Origin: Clostridioides difficile
GTDB lineage: Bacteria; Bacillota; Clostridia; Peptostreptococcales; Peptostreptococcaceae
Direction of reading: 5' to 3'
Assembly: GCF_900243075.1 (NCBI RefSeq)
Contig: NZ_OEZH01000091.1
Span: 1-61,215, forward strand
Length of the DNA stretch: 61,215 nucleotides
Both the position numbers and the translations under genes were made by a program. This document shows positions 17,066-26,228 of the stretch, one piece after another. Below the pieces are notes generated by a model. The model did no database searches and was not told the origin of the DNA. It was given only the letters and a program-made list of their open reading frames with translations. Within the stretch, counting starts at the first letter, position 1. Every line of letters begins with the position of its first letter.

Positions 17066-17434
17066 TTAATCCTCCTTGAAATTAATTATAATATCAACTA
17101 ATTCTTCTCTATTTATTTCTAATTTTTCAGCTTCTTGAAGTAGATTTTTTATGAAATTATGTTTAAAATTTTCTTTTCTAGCTTCTTTTATAATAGTTTT
17201 TGCACCCTCTGATACAAACATCCCTATCCCCCTCTTTTTGTATAAAATATTCTTATCAACCAATATATTTATACCTTTTAATACTGTAGCTGGATTAATT
17301 TTATAAAGCTTTGAAAGCTCTGTTGTTGATGGAACCTGTTCTTCTTCTTTTATTCCATTTGACAGTATCTCATCTTCAATTGCTCGTGCTATTTGAATAA
17401 ATATAGGTTCTTCATTGTTTAATACTAATCTCAT
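17066..17434 (-). CDS. GntR-family transcriptional regulator (YtrA subfamily)
   Basis: A 122-residue regulator. The winged helix-turn-helix covers about residues 10-75 (PIFIQIARAIEDEILSNG, VPSTTELSKLYKINPATVLK, LYKKRGIGMFV), and the short C-terminal helix replaces the larger effector domain of other GntR classes. YtrA proteins repress their own ABC operons. GGAGG precedes the ATG. A consensus promoter and an inverted repeat directly upstream fit autoregulation of the three-gene operon. Confidence 0.9.
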   Translation of the reverse strand: MRLVLNNEEPIFIQIARAIEDEILSNGIKEEEQVPSTTELSKLYKINPATVLKGINILVDKNILYKKRGIGMFVSEGAKTIIKEARKENFKHNFIKNLLQEAEKLEINREELVDIIINFKED

Positions 17435-17450
17435 AGGTTCCTCCTTTCCA

Positions 17451-17515
17451 AGTTGGTTAATTACTCAACTAACTAACTATAGTACTATCTTATATTAACA
17501 TATCACATCTGTCAA
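17451..17515 (-). promoter_or_regulatory. Consensus promoter and probable GntR operator
   Basis: On the minus strand TTGACA (17510-17515) and TAAGAT (17487-17492) are separated by 17 bases. Downstream of the -10 box, AGTTAGTT and AACCAACT (17474-17451) form an imperfect inverted repeat around an eight-base centre, suited to binding a GntR dimer. Confidence 0.7.
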
Positions 17516-17603
17516 TATTAAATAAAAAAATATACGAAAATTTTTATCAAGAATAAGCTTTGATAGATATTAAAAAATATTATATTTAACATACTATATA
17601 TGT

Positions 17604-17661
17604 ATATTATGAATTAAAAAATCCAATAGGTTTTCCTATTGGATTTTTTAATTCATAATAT
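17604..17661. repeat. Perfect 27-bp palindrome with TTTT loop
   Basis: ATATTATGAATTAAAAAATC plus CAATAGG (17604-17630) is repeated in exact inverse at 17635-17661 around TTTT. The embedded A- and T-runs would allow bidirectional termination, for example of deoC, which ends 145 bases away. The rest of 17516-17805 shows no gene. Confidence 0.7.
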
Positions 17662-17805
17662 ATTAATAATATTTATCAAATTTACGTTTAGATTATCTAA
17701 TATTTTAGAATATTCTATTTAAAAATTCACATCTTTTTTTATTATATCTATTTACAATCATTTAAATTACTACTAATTATACAATTATTAGTCCATATAA
17801 AATAT

Positions 17806-18465
17806 TTAATATTCCATTGGATTTTCGCTATTTAATATTTTACATATTGAACTTGTGCCTAACCTTTGTGCACCTGCTTCTATGAATTTTTCTGCATCAG
17901 ATATTGATTTTATCCCTCCAGCAGCCTTTATCTTAACACCTTCACCAATGTGCTTTTTCATAAGTTTTATATCTTCTAGAGTTGCTCCACTTGTTCCCAT
18001 ACCAGTTGATGTCTTTATAAAATCCGCACCTGAATTTGTTACTATTTCACACATCTTTATTTTTTCAGATTCATTCAGATAACATGTCTCTATAATTACT
18101 TTTAATACCTTATCTCCAACAACACTTTTTATTTCCCTTATTTCATTTTCTATTTTTTCATATTCCTCATTTTTTATATCAGAAATATTTACAACCATGT
18201 CAATTTCAACTGCTCCATTTTCAATAGCATCTTTTGCCTCAAATACCTTTGTTTTAGTAGTTTGATACCCTAAAGGGAAACCTATTACTGTACAAATATT
18301 TACTCTTCCATTTAAATACTCAGTAGCACCTTTTACATATGATGGTGGTATACAAACTGATGCTACATTCATTCTTATAGCTTCATCACACAGAGTTTTA
18401 ATGTCTTTCAATGTAGTTGTTGCCTTTAACATAGTATGGTCTACTGCCTGTAATATATGTTTCAT
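17806..18465 (-). CDS. deoC: Deoxyribose-phosphate aldolase
   Basis: A 219-residue class I aldolase that splits 2-deoxyribose 5-phosphate into glyceraldehyde 3-phosphate and acetaldehyde during deoxynucleoside catabolism. Motifs are VDHTMLKATTT, ASVCIPPSYV, IGFPLGYQTTKTK, NGAVEIDMVVNI, KVIIETCYL, the Schiff-base lysine segment DFIKTSTGMGTSGAT and IKAAGGIKS. AGGAGG precedes the ATG. It stands alone behind murJ, without other deo genes nearby. Length is usual for DeoC. Confidence 0.95.
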   Translation of the reverse strand: MKHILQAVDHTMLKATTTLKDIKTLCDEAIRMNVASVCIPPSYVKGATEYLNGRVNICTVIGFPLGYQTTKTKVFEAKDAIENGAVEIDMVVNISDIKNEEYEKIENEIREIKSVVGDKVLKVIIETCYLNESEKIKMCEIVTNSGADFIKTSTGMGTSGATLEDIKLMKKHIGEGVKIKAAGGIKSISDAEKFIEAGAQRLGTSSICKILNSENPMEY

Positions 18466-18491
18466 AAAAACCTCCTAAGTGTATAATTAAA

Positions 18492-20036
18492 TTACTTGTT
18501 TAAATGTAATTTCCTTTTAGCAATATTTAGTATCATATCAACTTCTTCAACTTTAAAAAGAATCATCAGTGATGTATAAACTGAGAATCCAATTACTACT
18601 GCAATCGTCAGAGATATTAATTCGTTAAGTGTACCTAAACCCAATATACCAAAAATAAATTTATAAATAAAATATGCTATGAAACTCATAACACATGAAG
18701 ATACTAATGATTTAAAAGTAGTTCTTATTATTTTATCTTGTCCAAAATATCCTACTTTTCTCTTTAAATTAAAAAAAAGCAATAATATACATGCTATTGA
18801 TGATGAGCTAGTTGCCAGTGCAAGCCCCCCATGAGCCATAGGTTTTATCAAAACTAAGTCTAATACTATGTTGACTCCAACTGATATAATACCATTTACC
18901 ATAGGTGTCTTTGTATCCTGTAAAGAATAAAAAACCTTTCCTAATATGTCTCTTAATCCAAACGCCGTCATCCCAACTGCATAAAAAACTAAGGCAGTAG
19001 CTGTCATTTGAGTAGCTCTAGAATCAAATGCTCCTCTTTCAAATATAATTCTAACAACAGACTTAGCAAATACAATAGATGCAACAGAAATTGGAATCAT
19101 AGAAATTATTATCATATTTACACTAGACTTAACTGAACTTGTAAACTTTTTTTGGTTATTTTCTGCATTTAATTTCGATAACATAGGATACATTACAGAT
19201 ACTATTGAAGCTGTAAATGTTCCTGTAACAAACCCATTTAACCTATCTGCATAAGTAAGTGCTGGAATACTCCCCTTAATCAGTGTAGATGCTAATGTTG
19301 TATCTACCAGTGAATTTACTTGGTTTACAGCTACGCCTATAAATACAGGTGATAATAGAGCTAGTAGCTTTATTAAACTTTCATCTTTAAAGTCCAAATA
19401 AAATAAATATTTGTAATTTGTTTTATTCACAAAAAACAGATAAAAAAACAGCTGAACTATCATAGCAACTACAGCACCAACAGGAAGTATATATGGTCCT
19501 AGTACAGTACTTAATATTATTGAAATAATTATTACAATATTATAAGGTATACTACCAAACCCAACTACAATAAAATTTTCTTTTATCTGTAAAAAAGCCG
19601 ACATAACACTGGTAATCCCTATAAATATTATCCCAACGATAAGTACTCTAGTGAATTTTACAGTAAGTAAAAATCTTTCTCCCTCAAATCCTATGGCAAA
19701 TATACTTACAAGTTGTTTTGAAAAAATAACTCCTAATATGGCTACAATTATGCATATACCAACTATTATATTTAAAACATTGTTTAAAAACTTTAATGCC
19801 TCTTTTTCTCCTTTTTTACTATTTATATCTTGATACATAGGGATAAAGGTAGTAACTATAGCAGTTCCTATTGCTGCAAATATAATATTTGGTATATTCA
19901 TAGCTGTTAAATAACTTTCTGTATACAAGCCAGTCCCATAAATCGAAGATAACACTAATTCTCTACCCATTCCAAGAATCTTAGATATTATAGTGACTAT
20001 CATCAAATAAAAAGTCGCTCTAGCTACTTTGCTCAT
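18492..20036 (-). CDS. murJ: Lipid II flippase MurJ/MviN-family protein
   Basis: A 514-residue protein with about 14 transmembrane helices of the MOP superfamily. The N-terminal MurJ signature is ARATFYLMIVTIISKILGMG followed by RELVLSSIYG. Later AALTYADRLNG-like sequence appears as PALTYADRLNGF, and GLRDILGKVFYSLQDTKTP is also typical. It should flip lipid-linked peptidoglycan precursor outwards for cell-wall synthesis, although some MviN paralogues export other polymers. GGAG lies before the ATG. It is followed by deoC after about 26 bases. Confidence 0.9.
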   Translation of the reverse strand: MSKVARATFYLMIVTIISKILGMGRELVLSSIYGTGLYTESYLTAMNIPNIIFAAIGTAIVTTFIPMYQDINSKKGEKEALKFLNNVLNIIVGICIIVAILGVIFSKQLVSIFAIGFEGERFLLTVKFTRVLIVGIIFIGITSVMSAFLQIKENFIVVGFGSIPYNIVIIISIILSTVLGPYILPVGAVVAMIVQLFFYLFFVNKTNYKYLFYLDFKDESLIKLLALLSPVFIGVAVNQVNSLVDTTLASTLIKGSIPALTYADRLNGFVTGTFTASIVSVMYPMLSKLNAENNQKKFTSSVKSSVNMIIISMIPISVASIVFAKSVVRIIFERGAFDSRATQMTATALVFYAVGMTAFGLRDILGKVFYSLQDTKTPMVNGIISVGVNIVLDLVLIKPMAHGGLALATSSSSIACILLLFFNLKRKVGYFGQDKIIRTTFKSLVSSCVMSFIAYFIYKFIFGILGLGTLNELISLTIAVVIGFSVYTSLMILFKVEEVDMILNIAKRKLHLNK

Positions 20037-20064
20037 TTTATCACTCCACTCTTCTCGCGTTTCT

Positions 20065-20310
20065 TCATAATTTTTTTAGAAGAAAAGTACTTATATCAGC
20101 TATATTTCTAAATACCATTTTCTTTATTTTTTTATCAATCAATAATTTTAAAAGTAGTGGACACAGAAAATCACTACTTATTTTCAAAGTATATTCTATC
20201 ATATATTGTTCATTATGAAAACTTTTTATGTTTTGTCTTAATTCTTTAGGTATTTTAAATATATAAAAACTAGAAATTTTACTCCATGTGAAACTTATAA
20301 GTAATAACAA
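20065..20310 (-). CDS. Uncertain small ORF, possibly a gene remnant
   Basis: An open frame of 81 codons with TTG as first possible start and no visible ribosome site. Its 5-prime end runs through the hairpin that follows the TIGR03943 gene. The sequence is basic (SKISSFYIFKIPKELRQNIK, LLKLLIDKKIKKMVF) and matches no family I know. It may be a decayed gene, an untranslated stretch upstream of murJ or a genuine small protein. I place little weight on it. Confidence 0.25.
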   Translation of the reverse strand: MLLLISFTWSKISSFYIFKIPKELRQNIKSFHNEQYMIEYTLKISSDFLCPLLLKLLIDKKIKKMVFRNIADISTFLLKKL

Positions 20311-20324
20311 TGTTTACATGGAGT
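20281..20324 (-). terminator. Hairpin at the end of the zinc-linked operon
   Basis: ACTCCATGTGAAAC (20281-20294) pairs with GTTTACATGGAGT (20312-20324) with one mismatch. It lies ten bases after the TIGR03943 stop codon. A good T-run is lacking. Confidence 0.5.
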
Positions 20325-20334
20325 AAATAAAAAA

Positions 20335-21105
20335 CTACCCAAAATTCGGATAAACAGCTTCTTCTAATGGCTTTTCAATGGGTTTTGCATCTATATAATC
20401 GAGAAATACAGTCTTGTTACTAGAATTTTTTTGTTTCTTATATTCAATTTTACCTGTTAATAGAATCCATTCTCCCTCTTTCCATTTAGGAGGTTGATTC
20501 ATATTAACAATTGGACCACTTGGAATCATGTCAGCTGCACAACACACCATAATTGAACGTGCAGCTATAAACTGATTTTTTTCAAGAGAATCATCATAAT
20601 GAGCAAATACTACATATGTTACTTCTTTTCCCTCAAGAACTGACTGTTTTGTATATAGTAGATTAAGAAAATCATATATTTCTGTATTAAATACGTCAAA
20701 TTTATCATCATATATCCGCTCTTCTAATGTTCTATCTCGATATTCGTCTTTTTCCGATATTTTAACTTGATATTTTTCTTTTTCCTTATGTTTTTCAACT
20801 TTCATTTTTTCTTTATCTATATTCAAACCATTATACGATATTAGTAATGTTGTTATTAAAAATGATAAAATAATATATTTAGTACTTCCATAATGATAAT
20901 TATGCTTAGGCTTTGTTAGTATCATGATGTAAGAAAGCACTATGAATAATAATATACAAATTGAAATTACTAAATATGGAATCATCCTTGGGTGTATATA
21001 ATACACGATTTCTTTTTTCCATAATAAATATATAATCTGAACTAATATTACCATAACTGTTAATAATTTTATCAAATACTCTTTATTTATATTTTTCATA
21101 ATCAA
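20335..21105 (-). CDS. TIGR03943-family (YcgQ-like) membrane protein
   Basis: A 256-residue protein. Three to four hydrophobic segments occupy residues 12-110, then a charged linker (KMKVEKHKEKEKYQVK) leads to an extracytoplasmic domain with ARSIMVCCAADMIPSG, whose paired cysteines are the hallmark of this family. TIGR03943 proteins are encoded beside DUF318 permeases (YcgR-type), as here, and are thought to work as the second subunit. Its place at the end of a cluster with a zinc importer and G3E GTPases suggests metal handling. The biochemical role is not established. Confidence 0.75.
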   Translation of the reverse strand: MIMKNINKEYLIKLLTVMVILVQIIYLLWKKEIVYYIHPRMIPYLVISICILLFIVLSYIMILTKPKHNYHYGSTKYIILSFLITTLLISYNGLNIDKEKMKVEKHKEKEKYQVKISEKDEYRDRTLEERIYDDKFDVFNTEIYDFLNLLYTKQSVLEGKEVTYVVFAHYDDSLEKNQFIAARSIMVCCAADMIPSGPIVNMNQPPKWKEGEWILLTGKIEYKKQKNSSNKTVFLDYIDAKPIEKPLEEAVYPNFG

Positions 21106-21208
21106 TCTTCCCCATAATCAATCTTACCTTTTATCAAATTTTGAGATAACTAATGTAGATAATAAAATTTATTCTTTACTATAAAAAGATAAATGCTAGA
21201 TTATAATT

Positions 21209-22756
21209 TTATTTCCATATTGAAAAAACAAAAAACATAATGTAGCAAATAAGCAGAATTCCAATAAAAAGGGACATAAATTTTTTGTTAAACCTTGATG
21301 ACATTACAATTAAATTCTTAATATCCAACAAAGGACCAAATACCATAAATGGTATTACGCTCATAAGTGGTAGAGAATTAGTAAATCCTTTAGCAATAAA
21401 AGCATTGCTTGAAGCACATATAGAAAGAAAAATAGATGCAAAGAGCATATATACAAATGCATAGTCATTAGTAAAATAACCTGAAAATGCTGGATTTATT
21501 TTAAGAATTTGTGCAATAGTAGAAATAAATGCACCAATAATTATAAATATCATTATTCTTAAAAATTCATTTCCTATATGAATACCAAGTGCAAGGAATT
21601 TGGAATTCTTACTTTTTTTAGTAATTGTTGTAATTTCATATTCAATATTATTAAATAAAGGTATTTTGTTTTTTTTATATGGCGAAAATTTATTATTTTT
21701 TTCAAAAAAATAAAAATTTATTCCTACAAGAATAGAAAGCATAATACTAACTAATATTCTTATCCATATAACCTTATTGTTTTCAGGAAAAGCATAAATT
21801 GTTGACAATATGACAATAGGATTAATACTTGATGATATACAGAAAAAAGTCATAGCATATGATACTTTTAAACCTTTCTGTATAAATTTTTCTGTAATTG
21901 GAACCATTGCACAATCACATAATGGTAAAATACAACCCATAAATAAAAGGATTGGATAAGATAATACTCTATGCCTACTAGCAAAATATATCAATTTATC
22001 TTCCGAGACAAAAAATTGAATACAAGAAGAAAGGACAATCCCAATTAAAAGAAATGGTATAGCCTGAAGTATTATGCTAAAGAACATTCTATTGAAATCA
22101 TTGATAGCTTGTACTTTGATAATTTGTATTTTAACCCCCAACAGTAATAAAAAAAACAGTATCACTATAACAAGTTTAATAATTCTATAAACAAGATTTT
22201 TAAGTTTTAAATTTAGAGAAAAAATTTTTTTGTAGTTACCAGATTCATCAATATCAAAAATATCAGCAGAAGGTTGTAGTGCTCTTATATACGCTGCGAT
22301 TTTTTCTGTTTTTTCAATTGAATTACTTCCACTAATATAAAATTCATCACTATTCATTATCTGCTCAACCATAGAGTCTATATTACTAAAATACACATCA
22401 AATGTATCTGCATTGACTAAACAGTATATCTTACCTAAATAACATGAATATGGAAGCTTTATATCAAGAAACTCTTCTATATTCCATGTCCCATTATATT
22501 CAATCAAAATGTAATTATACAGATTACTACATTTCTTAAGATATTCTTTTGTCAAACAATTAATGTCTTTAAATCGCTCTATCTTTATATGGCTTTTCGA
22601 CGAAAATGGAATTGAATACTCAGTAAAACCTTCCTCTAATACAATCAATAGAACACTGTCTTTATCCTCATATTTTTTATTCCTTAAATATTCATTAATA
22701 AACTTAGTCTTTCCAGATTCTAAGAATCCAGCTACTATATCAATTCTAGTACGCAT
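21209..22756 (-). CDS. Fusion of a G3E/CobW-like P-loop domain to a DUF318 permease
   Basis: A 515-residue protein. Residues 1 to about 165 resemble G3E/CobW GTPases: RIDIVAGFLESGKTKFINEY has Walker A at 10-17. The CxCC metal motif and a clear NKxD motif are missing, so this half is shortened and degenerate. After about residue 190, eight or so membrane helices follow with DUF318 (ArsP/YraQ/YcgR) landmarks: GCILPLCDCAMVPITEKF with a CxC pair, SSSINPIVILSTIYAF and FGPLLDIKNLIV. The ATG follows the G3E gene stop with no gap. The architecture suggests a nucleotide-gated transporter or metal-delivery permease. I do not recall a described fusion of this kind. Confidence 0.75.
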   Translation of the reverse strand: MRTRIDIVAGFLESGKTKFINEYLRNKKYEDKDSVLLIVLEEGFTEYSIPFSSKSHIKIERFKDINCLTKEYLKKCSNLYNYILIEYNGTWNIEEFLDIKLPYSCYLGKIYCLVNADTFDVYFSNIDSMVEQIMNSDEFYISGSNSIEKTEKIAAYIRALQPSADIFDIDESGNYKKIFSLNLKLKNLVYRIIKLVIVILFFLLLLGVKIQIIKVQAINDFNRMFFSIILQAIPFLLIGIVLSSCIQFFVSEDKLIYFASRHRVLSYPILLFMGCILPLCDCAMVPITEKFIQKGLKVSYAMTFFCISSSINPIVILSTIYAFPENNKVIWIRILVSIMLSILVGINFYFFEKNNKFSPYKKNKIPLFNNIEYEITTITKKSKNSKFLALGIHIGNEFLRIMIFIIIGAFISTIAQILKINPAFSGYFTNDYAFVYMLFASIFLSICASSNAFIAKGFTNSLPLMSVIPFMVFGPLLDIKNLIVMSSRFNKKFMSLFIGILLICYIMFFVFSIWK

Positions 22757-23686
22757 TTAAACAAAAGCTCTTTCTAACTTCTCTTTATTTGGTTTAAAAC
22801 CAACTACACAAATACAACCACTATTTATATAATTACAAGGCATAACTTTTATTTCGTCAGGTACAAAGTTAAACTCATAAAACAAATCATCTTCACATTT
22901 AAATATTCCTTTTGCTCTAATAATATTTCCAAAACTGTCACTATTAAACTGTTCTAAAATCTCTTTTATATATTCATACTTATAGCTTTTTTCTAGTTCA
23001 ATACCCCAACTACTAAACACATCATTCGCATCATGTACTACATGATTATGATGACAGTTACAATGCATATCATTCTCACTAGGCATTACAGGTTTTGTAC
23101 TCATAATATAATTAATAATAGTCTCATCTAATAAATTCTGCTCTAAAGATACAACATATTTTTTAGGATACTTATTTTGTAAAGAACTTATAACTTCCCT
23201 TACTTTTATTTCATCACATACATCAACTCTAGATAACAAAACAACATCACAATATTTAATCTGGTCATCATAAAACTCTTTAAAGTTTTTTAAATAAACA
23301 CTGTATTTCATTACATCAACTATTGTAAACTTGTGGTTTATATTCACTAAGTTTTGTTTAACTAGTGGAATACAATTTTGTATGACTTCACTCAGTTTTC
23401 CAACTCCAGATGGTTCTACAATTACTGTGTCTGGCTTAAATATTTCTATAACCTCTTTTAATGATTTCGTAAAATCCTTATTTAGAGAACAGCAGATACA
23501 ACCAGAATAGAGTTCTCTTACTTGAATATTTTCATTTTTAAACAGTAGTCCATCAACTCCAACTTCTCCATATTCATTTTCAATAAGTACTACTTTTTTA
23601 TCTTTATAATAAGCACTCAATAACTTTTTAATAAAAGTTGTCTTACCAGAGCCTAGAAATCCTGATATAATATCAATTGTTATCAT
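22757..23686 (-). CDS. G3E-family (CobW/COG0523) metallochaperone GTPase
   Basis: A 309-residue protein with the G3E landmarks: Walker A GFLGSGKTT (9-17), ENEYGEVGVDG (36-46), the metal-binding GCICC (62-66), Walker-B-like VIVEPSGVG (88-96) and guanine-specificity SRVD (152-155). A metal-ligand cluster HCNCHH.H..HD spans 208-219. The C-terminal CobW domain ends near residue 300. Proteins of this type insert or hoard zinc under starvation (YciC, ZagA). Placement beside a zinc-type importer supports that. It is directly followed, with zero gap, by the GTPase-permease fusion. Confidence 0.9.
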   Translation of the reverse strand: MITIDIISGFLGSGKTTFIKKLLSAYYKDKKVVLIENEYGEVGVDGLLFKNENIQVRELYSGCICCSLNKDFTKSLKEVIEIFKPDTVIVEPSGVGKLSEVIQNCIPLVKQNLVNINHKFTIVDVMKYSVYLKNFKEFYDDQIKYCDVVLLSRVDVCDEIKVREVISSLQNKYPKKYVVSLEQNLLDETIINYIMSTKPVMPSENDMHCNCHHNHVVHDANDVFSSWGIELEKSYKYEYIKEILEQFNSDSFGNIIRAKGIFKCEDDLFYEFNFVPDEIKVMPCNYINSGCICVVGFKPNKEKLERAFV

Positions 23687-23740
23687 TTGTATCTCTCCCT
23701 TTTATTTTTATTTGTTCTTATATTAGTCTAACCTTTTTAT

Positions 23741-24529
23741 TTAGACTCTCTTTTTGAATAAAAGAATAATCATTAATGTTATGCTACCTAAAATAACAAT
23801 AGTTCCTCCTGGACTAAGTCCTATATAATATGAAATAGTCAATCCTGATAATACGAACAACATTGATAAGAAAATTGCAATAAGTAATGTTGATTTATAA
23901 CTTTTTCCTAATATCAACCCACATGCCACTGGGAGTACTAGTAATGAAGAAATAATCAAAGCTCCAACAACTCTTGCAGAAATTGAAATAGTAAGCCCAA
24001 TTAAAATTGTGAATAGTATATCTATTTTTCTAGTATTTACATAATGTTTTTGTGCTTCTTTTTCATTGAAAGCATAAAACATAAACTCATAATAATACTT
24101 AAAAAATATAAGCAAAATCAACATAGCTAAGGCAATTACTAAAGCAAACTCTCTCCCACTAATTGATATAATACTACCAAATAAAAAACTATTTATATTT
24201 ACACTAGATTTTATGTAGTTTGATAGTATTCCACTAATTCCTACACCTAATGATAAAATAACAGCAATAGCTATTTCTTCATTATGTTTCATTCTTTTAC
24301 CTATAATAGAAACTGAAAAAGAGGCTATTATACAACTCATAATTGCTCCTATTGTAGGACTAATACCAACCACAAGACCAAAGCATACACCTGCAAGTGC
24401 TGTATGTGACAATGCATCTCCCAACATTGAAAATCTTCTTAATACCAAAATTAAGCCCACACATGGAATTGCAATGCTTACACATAGACCAACAAATAAG
24501 GCTCTTTGCATAAATCCGTAACTAAGCAT
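23741..24529 (-). CDS. znuB: Zinc/manganese-type ABC transporter permease (ABC-3 family)
   Basis: A 262-residue permease with about eight hydrophobic segments. Family signatures are FVGLCVSIAIPCVGLILVLR, RFSMLGDALSHTALAGVCFG and RVVGALIISSLLVLPVACGL. Its start overlaps the ATPase gene end by eight bases. It forms the membrane channel of an importer for zinc or a similar metal. Adjacency to a Fur/Zur-type regulator and a G3E GTPase favours zinc over manganese, but the sequence alone cannot fix the metal. Confidence 0.85.
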   Translation of the reverse strand: MLSYGFMQRALFVGLCVSIAIPCVGLILVLRRFSMLGDALSHTALAGVCFGLVVGISPTIGAIMSCIIASFSVSIIGKRMKHNEEIAIAVILSLGVGISGILSNYIKSSVNINSFLFGSIISISGREFALVIALAMLILLIFFKYYYEFMFYAFNEKEAQKHYVNTRKIDILFTILIGLTISISARVVGALIISSLLVLPVACGLILGKSYKSTLLIAIFLSMLFVLSGLTISYYIGLSPGGTIVILGSITLMIILLFKKRV

Positions 24530-25166
24530 AGTTTAATACCTCACATTTTATTGTATGATTCTCACATATTAATATCTTGTCTGCAATTTTTTTTAATTGT
24601 TTATAATCATGTAATATAAGAAGAATTGTATGTCCATTATTATGTAAATCCATTATCATGTCCATTACAGATATTTTATTTATCTCATCTAGTGCATTTA
24701 AAGGTTCATCAAATAATATTATATCGGGTTGATTCATAATTGATTTTAATATCATTGATTTTTGTAACTGACCACCAGATAGAGATTTAAGCTGCTTCTT
24801 TGCATAATGTTCCATATTATACTTTCTTAGTAGCATCATTACATTTTTCTTATTTTTAAACAACTTTGACTTTTCTTTATGTTGATACATTAGTAAAAAC
24901 TCCATCAATGTTAATGGTGAACCTTCTGCCATCACTCTATCATTTTGACCTAAAAAACTCGTAGTTAATGAATCAAAAGTAAAAATCTCTCCACTTTGTA
25001 ACTTAACTTCCTTTGCAATAATTTTAAATAGTGTTGATTTTCCACTACCATTTTCTCCATAAACTCCAACTAATTCATTTTTATTTATATTTATATTTAC
25101 ATTTTTAAAAACACTACAATCTGTATACGAAAATGCTCCATCTTTTATTTCCACTATATTTTTCAT
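24522..25166 (-). CDS. znuC: Zinc-type ABC transporter ATPase
   Basis: A 214-residue ATPase with Walker A GVYGENGSGKSTLF, signature LSGGQLQKSMIL, Walker B IILFDEPLNALDE and the H-loop ILHDYKQL. It is short for an NBD and has no C-terminal extension, as usual for ZnuC/AdcC. It sits between the binding protein (two-base gap) and the permease (eight-base overlap). Confidence 0.88.
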   Translation of the reverse strand: MKNIVEIKDGAFSYTDCSVFKNVNININKNELVGVYGENGSGKSTLFKIIAKEVKLQSGEIFTFDSLTTSFLGQNDRVMAEGSPLTLMEFLLMYQHKEKSKLFKNKKNVMMLLRKYNMEHYAKKQLKSLSGGQLQKSMILKSIMNQPDIILFDEPLNALDEINKISVMDMIMDLHNNGHTILLILHDYKQLKKIADKILICENHTIKCEVLNYA

Positions 25167-25168
25167 AC

Positions 25169-26071
25169 TTATTTTGATAATGCATATACCAAGTTTTGAA
25201 GATTAGTTTTCATAACTGATATATAGTCCTCTCCCTCTTTTATTTTTTTATCTGATAATTCTTCTAATGTGTTTAATACTTTTGTTTCTGAACCTGTTTC
25301 TTTTGCTATTGTCTCAGCTACTTTTGGATTTACAAGTTCTTCATAAAATATAACCTTGATTTTATTCTTTTTAGCAGATTTAATAATTTCTGCCATACGT
25401 GCAGGGCTTGGTTCTGAATCTGGAGATAATCCTTCAATTGCAATCTGTTTTAAATTATAGTCTTTGCAAAGATAACCAAAGGCTTGATGAGCCACAACTA
25501 TAGAACGTCCTTTATATGGAAGTAGTTCTTTTTTGTATTGCGAGTCTAAAGCGTCAAATTCACTTGCATACTTATAATAATTCTTCTCATAATATGTAGC
25601 ATTATCTGGGTCTTTTTCACAAAAAGCATTTTTTATTTTCTCCAACTCTTTCTTTGCATTACGAATACTAAGCCATGTATGAGGGTCCATACTATCTGAA
25701 TCTTCTTCTCCTTTCATCAAATCAATTCCATCACTTGCTTTAACAATTAAAATATTTCGATTATCCAAACTTTGTATAATATCATTTACCCAATGTTCCA
25801 TATTGTCCCCATTGTAGATAAACATATCAGCATTGCTCAATCCTTTTATATCATTTGTTGTCGGCTCAAAATCATGAGGTTCAATTCCAGCAGGTGTCAT
25901 ATTTTTAACATCAGCTTTAGCTCCAGCAATTTTTTTAGCAAAATCATACATTGGATAAAAACTAGTATATACATTCAATTTTTTATTTGAGCTTGTCTTT
26001 TTAACTTCTTTGAGACTACACCCACTCAACAGTAACAAACTACAGCAAAATAATAGTACAAATTTTTTCAT
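25169..26071 (-). CDS. znuA: Zinc-binding lipoprotein of an ABC importer (ZnuA/AdcA-like)
   Basis: A 300-residue cluster A-I solute-binding protein. The signal ends LLLLSGC with cysteine 18 lipidated. Metal ligands come from GIEPHDFEP, DPHTWLSI and VVAHQAFGY, followed by a late acidic residue. The usual His-rich loop of ZnuA is short here. It begins a minus-strand operon running znuA-znuC-znuB-G3E-fusion-TIGR03943. A palindrome just upstream and the divergent Fur-family gene suggest zinc-dependent repression. Confidence 0.88.
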   Translation of the reverse strand: MKKFVLLFCCSLLLLSGCSLKEVKKTSSNKKLNVYTSFYPMYDFAKKIAGAKADVKNMTPAGIEPHDFEPTTNDIKGLSNADMFIYNGDNMEHWVNDIIQSLDNRNILIVKASDGIDLMKGEEDSDSMDPHTWLSIRNAKKELEKIKNAFCEKDPDNATYYEKNYYKYASEFDALDSQYKKELLPYKGRSIVVAHQAFGYLCKDYNLKQIAIEGLSPDSEPSPARMAEIIKSAKKNKIKVIFYEELVNPKVAETIAKETGSETKVLNTLEELSDKKIKEGEDYISVMKTNLQNLVYALSK

Positions 26072-26094
26072 TTTTCATAATCGCCCTCCTTTTT

Positions 26095-26115
26095 TGCAAA
26101 TGCTTCGCATTTGCA
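26095..26115. promoter_or_regulatory. Inverted repeat upstream of the zinc operon
   Basis: TGCAAATGC and GCATTTGCA are perfect nine-base arms around TTC, just upstream of the znuA ribosome site. It could be an operator or an mRNA leader hairpin. It does not match a Zur consensus that I know. Confidence 0.45.
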
Positions 26116-26164
26116 TTTTCATAAGAATTATCTCATTTTTTTATCTACTTGTCAACTAATTGTG

Positions 26165-26208
26165 TTGTTAAATTATATTTTATGATATATGATAATAATA
26201 GAATCATA
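26165..26208 (+). promoter_or_regulatory. Promoter and palindrome of the Fur/Zur-type gene
   Basis: TTGTTA (26165-26170), a 17-base spacer and TATGAT (26188-26193) form a good promoter. TATGAT and ATCATA (26203-26208) make a palindrome with a Fur-box-like centre (GATAATAATA), which would allow autoregulation. Confidence 0.5.
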
Positions 26209-26228
26209 AAAGAATGGTGGTTTTATAT

